DNA of 64,000 nt, taken from NCBI RefSeq assembly GCF_030035675.1, contig NC_084484.1:186498934-186562933 (forward strand). The letters are read 5' to 3'. Of the stretch, positions 57,286-64,000 are shown in pieces. Made by a program: the position numbers and the translations under genes. Below the pieces are notes generated by a model. That model worked only from the letters and a program-made list of their open reading frames with translations, was not told the DNA's origin and searched no databases. Each line of letters opens with the position of its first letter. Position 1 is the first letter of the stretch. The DNA comes from Rhineura floridana. Lineage: Eukaryota; Chordata; Lepidosauria; Squamata; Rhineuridae.

Positions 57286-57314
57286 TAGCCTCGAAGCTAC
57301 AGTTGTGTTTTCCC

Positions 57315-57320
57315 TTTATT
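57315..57320 (-). terminator. Polyadenylation signal of the SFRP gene
   Basis: AATAAA on the minus strand, about 330 bp past the stop at 57,651. The intervening stretch has no other canonical signal on that strand. Confidence 0.55.
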
Positions 57321-57650
57321 TAAGTACGCCCCCCATTGTCACTGGACCACAGCATGTGGGGAGGAGAAGTGTATCCCCACGCCCATCCCTTGTGGCTGAG
57401 GTTTCGGGGGGAAAGGGTCCCACTGCCCCCAATTTCCTAGGGAGTTTGGGTTCCTGTGAATTCACTCATTGTTGTCCCAAAAAGAATCATTCAGAAGGTC
57501 AAACCTCCCCCAGATTTCTGTCCTGCTGGATCCCATATAGCGCACTTTCAGGAACTGGAGGAATTCTGATGTCAAGGCTAAATTTAAACACGCTCTCTGG
57601 CTTGAACCATAAAGATAAACTGGGGAGGGAAGGGGGGATGTTGGTGCCTC

Positions 57651-57958
57651 TTAACACTGCAGCTTCCGCACAGCCCTGGTGAACTTCTTCAGCTCCTTCT
57701 CCCCCCTCCGCCACCGCCTGACCCAAGAGATGACGAGTCGCCCGGCCACCCTGTGCCCCATGGCGAGGGCCACAGAGCTCGGGCCTGTCACCAGCTCCTC
57801 GCAGGAGCAGGCGGCTCCATCGGTCAGCCACAGGACTGGCTTTTTCAGCTCCTCTTCCGACCAGCCATCCTGCTTGTAGAGAGTGCGGCCCCGGAGTTCT
57901 GGAACCACTCGGAAGTCCCCTTCGATGCCGGACAAAGATTTGATGCTCATTTTTAAGG
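57651..57958 (-). CDS. SFRP-type gene coding exon 3 (netrin-like domain)
   Basis: 308 nt. Acceptor CTCCCACAG|CCTTAA. It encodes ALKMSIKSL through [18 protein letters not shown] to the terminal VRKLQC and stop. Confidence 0.96.
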
Positions 57959-60900
57959 CTGTGGGAGACAGAGATGGGAAGGCACGGACAGGCTGAATGG
58001 AGAGGCTTGCCCTGCAAAGGGTGGCTTCCTGCACCCACCCCTGCAGCTTCTCTGCTCTTCAGCGTCTGGTGGCTAGCACCCTACCCCTGTTTCCTCACTA
58101 AAATGTAGACAGGCAGGAGGGCAACTAATTCAGGTGTGGGGAATCTCTGGCTCTCCAGCTGTTGCTGAACTACAACTCCCATCAACCCAAGCAAGCAATC
58201 CTAACAGCAAGCAATCCCATCTGGAGGCCAAAGGTTCCCTGCACCCAAACGAAGTCAATGCACGAGCAGAACAACTTCCTCGAACGCAATTCAATTCCCC
58301 TTCCCTCTCCTCTCCTGTGTACCTCTGAAATCTGCCCTGAGGGCTCCTCAGAGATTTGGGGGTGGTGGGAGTATTATTTATTTATTATTTATTTATAAGA
58401 TTTATATCCTGCCCTTCCTCCCAGTAGGAGCCCAGGGCGGCAAACAAAACCAGTAAAAACCCTCTACAATATCGTAAAAACAGACTTTAAAATATATTAC
58501 AAGAAGACATCCTTAAATTAACATATTAAAACAAAAAATCTTTTAAAATATCTTTTTTAAAAAACAACTTTAAAAACATTGTTAAAAGCAATTCCAGACA
58601 CAGACACAGACTGGGAAAAAGGTCTCTACTTAAAAGGCTTGTTGAAATAAGAAGTCTTCAGTAGGCACGGAAAAGATAGCAGAGATGGTGCCTGTCTAAT
58701 ATTTAAGGGGAAGGAATTCCAAAGGGTAGGTGCTGCCACACTAAAGGTCCATTTCCTATGTTGTGCAGAACAAACCTCCTGATAAGATGGTATCTGTAGG
58801 AGGCCCTCACCTGCAGAGCACAGTGATCGACTGGGTATTTAAGGGATAAGATGGTCTTTCAGGTATCCTGGTCCCAAGCTATATATGGCTTTATACACCA
58901 AAACTAGAATCTTGAACTTGGCCCAGTAGCTAATGGGCAGCCAGTGCAATTCTATCAGCAGCAGGGTGACATGTTGGCGATACCCTGGCCCAGTGAGCAG
59001 TCTTGCCGCTGCATTTTGCACCAGCTGTAGCTTCTGGACCAACCTCAAGGGCAGCCCCACATAGAGCGCATTACAGTAATCCAGCCTGGAGGTTATCAGT
59101 GCGTGGACAACAGTAGAGGGAGGGGAAGTTCCATTGCATTAGAGAAAGTTGTTCTGCTCACCCAACCTCAGGAACGCAACCGTCACCACCTCCACCCCCC
59201 TGGGGACAGGACTCACCAAAATCCTGGGTGCAAACATTTTCCAAGAATTCCTTCTCACCATGCCCAGTATCCAGGCAGGCTGTGCACACTGCATCTGGAG
59301 AAAAAAAGGGAAACGGAGGTGGGTAGGAGAGAACAGGGGGCCTGGGATGGTAGTGGTCAGAGGCTGGAGGGCAAGCTGAGCTACAGCTGGTGGTGAACAC
59401 ATCAGAGCACCACACCTGGCATTCAGTCCTTCATATGACCTTTAGAGAAGCATCACAAGTTGTACCTTTGCCCACCAAAGGCAGAAACGCACCTGCACCA
59501 GCAAACTTGTCCCTCCTAAAAAATGCACCAGCAGTGAAAGCACCTTGGACAGCTCCTTGAACGTTTGGACTAAAACCAGGAGCGGATGCCACTGCCCCAC
59601 TGACATGGAGCCACCAGCCGCCAGTGCTAAGCTGGATGGACCAATGGTCAGCTCAGTATAAGGCGGATTCCCATGCCTCTATGTTTGTTCCTACATTTTG
59701 CCATTCTGCATCATTGGATGCCGCTGGGGTCAAGGAAACACCTGATGTCAGGCACGACTCAGGATAAGCTTTGCTACACGTTGAGAATGTGTGTGTGTGT
59801 GTGTGTGTGTGGTTTTTTTTGGGGGGAGGACTATTTCCAGCCCCATATTTACTGTGATGCAGAGTACTACTCTTCGGCTACGTCTAACACCAGCAATGCA
59901 AGCCAGTTTTAAACCCCTTTCAGTGCCAGGGCTATTATCCCTGAAGAGTGCCTATGGGAAGTGGTGATCAGTGAGGGTGAGACCATTTGGACACAGAACC
60001 ACAGGGGCCAGAGCCTTGCAGAAAGATATTCCTCAGGATCCCTGGGGGCAGAAGGGCATGATGCAAACCAGTCTGCAGTGTAGACGAGCTTTCGGTGTTA
60101 ATGTTAGTACCTCATTAAAGGGATCAGCTGCAAAGTCTCCCATCCTTGTTTGGGCAAACATTTTACAATGGCCCTCAGGGCCAGCCATTATCCCACCTCT
60201 TCTCCACAACGGAACCCTTTCTTTCTTTAATCTTTATGTACACAACATAGATCAGTCATTACTCCCATTAACTAATCTTCCTTTCTTTCTTTCTCTCCCC
60301 CCTTCCACCGCAGGCATTGCCCTCACACTTTTAAGCGTTATCTTCATCGCCCTCACCATGACTAGACGCTTTTTTAAAAAAATGAAAACTGAGGTTCTGA
60401 AGAAGCTGGGTTCTGCAGCTTGTATTCCAGGGCATGCTTTCTGACGGAACCGCAGCATATGCACTGAGTCTGTCAGGGTAACCAGCCAACTGAGCACTTA
60501 TGCACTGCGATGGGAAGTAGTGAAGGAAAAGGCCAGCGTAGAGCTAAGGAAGAATAGAGCCATCTTCCCCTGTAGCGGCCTGCCTCCTAGCACTGCTAGC
60601 AATTCATCCCTGCACCCGCTGATGCACTCCCCGCTGAGGGTGGGACTGTCTCAACCAGCCGGCCAACTCCTCCTACCTTCCTTTGGGAGCTGCACCCTGT
60701 CGTCCGGGCCAGCGGGAGGGACACAGAGCTCATTCCCTCGAGGAAACCGGCTGCAGTTCAGCATCTCTGGCCAAGGGAAGCCAAAGGCGGCCATGACTGG
60801 GGTGCAGCTGTCACGGACCGCCTCGCAGAGGGACCTGCAGGGGAAGATGGGCTCGTCCAGCTCACTGATGCAGACAGGAGCGAAGAGGGAGCAGAGGAAC

Positions 60901-61169
60901 TTCTTGGTGTCCCGGTGGCACTGCTTGGTCAGGAGGGGCACCCAGGAGGCGGCCTGCTGCAAGGCCTCCTTCATGGTGTCGTGGCCCAGGAGGTTGGGCA
61001 GGCGCATCTCGCTGTAGCCCACCCCGTGGCACAGGCTCATGCTGCTAGGCACGGGCTTGCAGCTGCTGCGCCGGGAGCTCGGCAGGGCCAGGCGGTACGG
61101 GAAGGCAGATGAGGAGGAGGAGCAGCCCCAGGCGGCCAGCAGGAGGGCGAGGGCCCCCCGGATGTCCAT
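57651..61169 (-). CDS. Secreted frizzled-related protein, SFRP2/sizzled type, complete CDS
   Basis: A secreted antagonist with a frizzled cysteine-rich domain, which binds Wnts or tolloid proteases, and a netrin-like domain. Exons on the minus strand: 61,169-60,677, 59,294-59,217 and 57,958-57,651 (879 nt, 292 aa). Both introns are phase 1. Residues 1-22 form a signal peptide. The ten frizzled cysteines are C37, C47, C84, C93, C100, C111, C115, C122, C139 and C149. [25 protein letters not shown] and [11 protein letters not shown] are family motifs. The netrin part runs from about 168 to the C-terminal RAVRKLQC. Overall it is closest to SFRP2, but GYSEMRLPN recalls Xenopus sizzled. Sizzled and crescent genes are absent from mammals, so a true SFRP2 orthologue is less likely here. 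The subfamily needs a tree. Confidence 0.93.
58128..58230. mobile_element. hAT-like MITE fragment
   Basis: AGGTGTGGGGAATCTCTGGC, then GAACTACAACTCCCATCAAC. Left half only. Confidence 0.6.
58372..59115 (-). mobile_element. L2 LINE 3' part
   Basis: The minus strand encodes [35 protein letters not shown] and [12 protein letters not shown], then a 3'UTR ending in plus-strand TATTTATTATTTATTTAT. In intron 2 of the SFRP-type gene. Confidence 0.9.
59217..59294 (-). CDS. SFRP-type gene coding exon 2
   Basis: 78 nt. Acceptor TTCTCCAG|ATGCAG, donor GATTTTG|GTGAGT, phase 1 at both ends. It encodes [20 protein letters not shown] and VCTQDF, the start of the netrin module. Confidence 0.94.
59786..59812. 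repeat. (GT)n microsatellite
   Basis: About 13 GT units followed by T and G runs, in intron 1 of the SFRP-type gene. A type 1 SINE tail lies just before it at about 59,620-59,690. Confidence 0.9.
60677..61169 (-). CDS. SFRP-type gene coding exon 1 (signal peptide and frizzled domain)
   Basis: 493 nt: [10 protein letters not shown] through RVQLPKE. Donor AAGGAAG|GTAGGA, phase 1. The frame stays open upstream, but MDIRG is chosen because a signal peptide follows directly and a consensus acceptor (TCTCCTCCAG|GCTCC) lies 7 bases before it. Confidence 0.94.
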
Positions 61170-61319
61170 GAGGAGCCTGGAGGAGAAAGAGAGGAACAGA
61201 CTTGGTGGAGATTTTGGAAAAGAGCAGCGCCGCGCATAACCCTTCATTGCACACACCGGGGGAGGCTCAGAGGGTTCATTTCTCCCCAGATGGAAGGCTT
61301 CCAAGGGCAGTCCTGGGAA

Positions 61320-61495
61320 ACAGCCGGAGCGTGGTGGCAGAGCACCTGTTTGGCATGCAGAAGGCCCCAGGTTCAGTTCCAGCAGCATCTCCAGGTAGGG
61401 CTCGAATGTCCCCTGAGCGTGAAACCCTGAAACTCCCCCAGTCAGTGTGGCCAGTACTCAGCTGGATGGACCAATGGCTTGACTCCACAAAATCA
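61320..61495 (+). repeat. tRNA-derived SINE (type 1)
   Basis: GGTGGCAGAGCACCTGTTTG, GGCATGCAGAAGGCCCCAGG, B-box GGTTCAGTTCC and a shortened 3' body. Confidence 0.88.
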
Positions 61496-61975
61496 TAGAA
61501 TCATAGTGGAGTTGGAAGGGGCCTATAAGGCCATCAAGACCAACCCCCTGCTCAATGCAGGAATCCAAATCAAATCATTCCCCACAGATGGCTGTCCAGC
61601 TGCCTCTTGAAGGCCTCCAGTGTCGGAGAGCCCACCGCCTCTCTAGGTCATTGGTTCCATTGTCGTATGGCTCTAACAGTTAGGAAGTTTTTCCTGCTGT
61701 CCAGTCGAAATCTTGCTTCCTGCAACTTGAGCCCATTATTCCGTGTCCTGCACTCTGGGACGATCGAGAAGAGATCCTGGCCCTCCTCTATGTGACAACC
61801 TTTCATGTACTTGAAGAGTGCTATCGTATCTCCCCTCAGTCTTCTCTTCTCCAGGCTAAATAGGCCCAGTTCTTTCAGTCTCTCCTCATAGGGCTTTGTT
61901 TCTAGTCCCCTGATCACCCTTGTTGCCCTCCTCTGAACCTGTTCCAGTTTGTCTGCATTGAAATATGACACTCAC
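61496..61975 (-). mobile_element. CR1 LINE 3' fragment
   Basis: The minus strand encodes [20 protein letters not shown], then [20 protein letters not shown], and the CR1 tail (plus-strand AATCATAGAATCATAGTGGA). Confidence 0.92.
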
Positions 61976-62049
61976 TCACACACACACCGCTCATCCCCTT
62001 CCAATTGAAGTCTGTTGTTGCTGGACATTAGACTGGAAACCCCTTGGGG

Positions 62050-62580
62050 CAAAGACCTAGCAGCAGTGGCTGTCCAGGATGTTCAGACAAGGGTCTCACC
62101 CAGCCCTAACTGGAGATGCTGGGGACTGGTCCTGGGACCATCTGCACGTCCAGCAGGTGCTTTGTGAGTGAGCATCAGACCTTCCCCAAATTAAGAATCA
62201 TATGGAGCATCGAGGAAACTGCCTTACACTGCGCGAGACCACTGGTCCATCTAGCTCAGTATTGTCCACACTGACTGGCAGCGGCTCTCCAGGCTTCCAG
62301 TGAGAGATTCTCGGCTGACCCTACTTGGAGATGCCGTTGGGAACGGAACCCGGGACTCTCTGCAAGAAACGCAGCAGCTCTGCTACGAAACGACTTAAGA
62401 CACACCTGGCAAACAGAGAAGGCTGCCTTTTACTGAGTTGGGCCATTGCCCCATCTAACTCAGTACTGTCCCCCTTGACTGGCAGCAGCTTCCATGCAGG
62501 GATGCCCCCAGCCCTAACTGGGATGCTGCAGTGCTGAGTTTGAACCCGGGACCTTGTTGCTCCGCCACTGAGCTAGGGCC
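62050..62580 (-). repeat. Three tandem tRNA-derived SINEs (type 1), reverse orientation
   Basis: A partial copy at about 62,090-62,165, then copies at about 62,212-62,400 and 62,410-62,580. Each complete one shows CTGACTGGCAGCRGCTYYC and a reversed B-box (GAACCCGGGAC). They lie in the presumed 5'UTR intron of the SFRP-type gene. Confidence 0.8.
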
Positions 62581-62764
62581 CCTTGGCAGCTCCAGAATGC
62601 GTCCCCCTTGCAGGGATGCAGCCGTCGGTCTTCCCGGTCTGGGGCTCCCTCCTTCCCCTCCAGCGGCTGGGATGCGACGGCCAGCCCACCCACAGGGCCA
62701 CCCCTCCGTCCGCCTCCCTCCGTCTTTCCTTTCCTTTTGAAGAGCCCCCAAGTCAAGGCTTTAC

Positions 62765-62870
62765 CTGGAAGCGGCTGGCTTGGCAGGGAGTCCTGGCCGA
62801 GGCCGTGTTGCCCCCTGGGAATCAGAGGCTGGAGTGAGCCGCCTGGCGAGCGCAAAGACGCGTCTGGTCT
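62765..62870 (-). promoter_or_regulatory. Probable noncoding first exon and promoter of the SFRP-type gene
   Basis: On the minus strand CGCTTCCAG|GTAAAG at 62,765 is a consensus donor that pairs with the acceptor at 61,177. The sequence upstream (62,780-62,960) is GC- and CpG-rich, with a weak TATA-like AGTTAAA at 62,891-62,897, about 25-30 bp before the presumed start. Inferred from sequence only. Confidence 0.5.
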
Positions 62871-62959
62871 TGCATGAGCGAGGCCGAGCATTTAACTGCT
62901 CGAAAACCAAAGAGGCTCGCCGGAGGGATTGGAGAGGGGGGATGGGCTGGCGGGGAGGC

Positions 62960-63284
62960 GGGGAAGGGAAACCTGCCCTGTAATTGCACCATAGTTCTTT
63001 CTCCAGAACAATAAAGTTAGACCTGGAGGCTGCTTCGCCCCCCGACACCCCCTTCTCTTTGCTTTGGAGAAGGGCCATAAGGCACGCGAAGCAAAACAAC
63101 GCCGCCCCGAGCACCAGCCCCTATCATTCCCAGCCATCAGAAAAAGAGGCCAAACCTTCAACAGAAGAAAGAGAGCTGGTCCCCCAGCAGCGATGCATTT
63201 CCTTAAAAGCATAGATAAGGAGGGATCCTGTTCTCAAAGGCCGCGCCCGCCCCCGCCAAGCACACAAGCCTATGCACATTCAGT
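62960..63284. other. Upstream region of the SFRP-type gene, unassigned
   Basis: Moderately GC-rich. No exon or repeat recognised. It may contain regulatory sequence. Confidence 0.35.
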
Positions 63285-63350
63285 CTGAAGTACATCCCAC
63301 AGTGTCGCCATAAGTCGTGATCGACCTGAAGGCACATAACAACAACAACA
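63285..63350 (+). repeat. BovB-type 3' tail (LINE or SINE end)
   Basis: AGTGTCGCCATAAGTCG, TCGACCTGAAGGCACATAAC and (AAC)n. Confidence 0.85.
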
Positions 63351-63419
63351 GCAAATGTCCCTCAGTGGGGCTTACTCCATAGTGTGTACGTCTAGGGTTG
63401 CAGCTTTAAAATCACTCTT

Positions 63420-63930
63420 CCTCTCCCTCGTTTTTCCACGCCAAGGTGTGTAATTCAAATGTGAAGTGTACACGGGGTGAAATCCAGCATCGCTATTCTG
63501 CATTAATTGCAAAAGGAATTATCAGTGATAGTAATTACAAAGTTCAGAAGAACTCCCTGTGGCTGATCACGACTGTATCAAATAGAAAATACGCACTATT
63601 CTGTTTTTCTCTGGATTCCTGACTTGTGCAGAGTCAAGAGAATGGGATATTTTGTTAATGAAATACCTGCCAGAGGCCCATGATTAAAATATTTGCATCT
63701 TTGCAGCCCTCTGAAATGCTTTTTAGATTGCTGCTGAATTGTAAGATGAATCTTTTTTTTCCTTCATAGTGCCCCAGCACACCAGAATCTTCTGCAGGAG
63801 GAACCCTAACTCTATAGTCAAGCCTTCATTTTCAGATACACGCTTTCTTTGACTGAGGTCAGAGCTAGTGTCCTGCACCCCCTGGGTGACCTTTGCCCAT
63901 GGGAGTGGGGAAGCTGTGGGTGGCCCTTCC
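63420..63930. other. Unassigned, no gene seen
   Basis: No recognised exon or repeat. Confidence 0.4.
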
Positions 63931-63934
63931 AGAC

Positions 63935-64000
63935 TTGGTTGGACTCATCTTGGCCACCAGGCTAGCTGGTCCTGATGGGAGTTGAGTCCAACAACATCTG
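63935..64000. mobile_element. hAT-like MITE, cut by the window edge
   Basis: CTGATGGGAGTTGAGTCCAA and CAACATCTG match the right half of the family at 48,352 and 52,848. Confidence 0.6.

Noticed and set aside
52000-57300. Search for LRRC51 exons upstream of TOMT (the fused LRTOMT arrangement)
   Set aside because: No leucine-rich-repeat exon was seen. The TOMT exon 1 start codon is sufficient by itself.
60651-61388. Earlier in-frame Met (61,388) as the start of the SFRP-type protein
   Set aside because: The extra 73 residues precede the signal peptide and cross a good splice acceptor. The Met at 61,169 gives the normal family architecture.

Overview
This is nuclear DNA from a squamate reptile, most likely a lizard. 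It has vertebrate split genes with GT-AG introns and a dense load of repeats typical of squamates: RTE-BovB, CR1 and L2 LINEs, tRNA-derived SINEs (one type with a BovB-like tail), many short hAT-like foldback elements, and a few LTR fossils. The species cannot be told from sequence alone.

Four protein-coding genes can be assembled exon by exon, with phases that close exactly. (1) A folate receptor (FOLR family, minus strand, 22,011 to 14,081, four coding exons, 244 aa). (2) ANAPC15, a subunit of the anaphase-promoting complex (plus strand, 40,340 to 44,910, four coding exons, 121 aa), with a GC-rich promoter near 38.5-38.8 kb. (3) TOMT, the catechol-O-methyltransferase-like protein of hair cells (minus, 51,981 to 47,894, three coding exons, 259 aa). 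(4) A secreted frizzled-related protein of the SFRP2/sizzled type (minus, 61,169 to 57,651, three coding exons, 292 aa). FOLR, ANAPC15 and TOMT lie close together in mammals too, in the same relative orientations, so this is a conserved block. LAMTOR1, which sits between ANAPC15 and TOMT in humans, was not seen here. The genes are neighbours rather than a pathway: folate uptake, cell-cycle control, hearing, and Wnt/BMP antagonism.

Layout: 0.57-2.0 kb is a pure CT-rich satellite. 2-13 kb has no recognised gene and is a patchwork of SINE, LINE and hAT-like pieces. 13.7-22 kb is FOLR. 22-38 kb is repeat-rich and holds the most complex structure: a MITE at 29.9-35.8 kb split by a BovB LINE, which is split by a 2.25-kb foldback element, which is itself split by an L2 LINE. 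It is followed by a young 5'-truncated CR1. 38.5-45.3 kb is ANAPC15, 47.9-52 kb TOMT, and 57.3-62.9 kb the SFRP gene.

The least conventional signals are two long foldback elements (30.4-32.7 and 46.7-47.3 kb). Each carries a short segment resembling a degenerate hammerhead ribozyme. No prokaryote-style system, CRISPR array or RNA gene was found.
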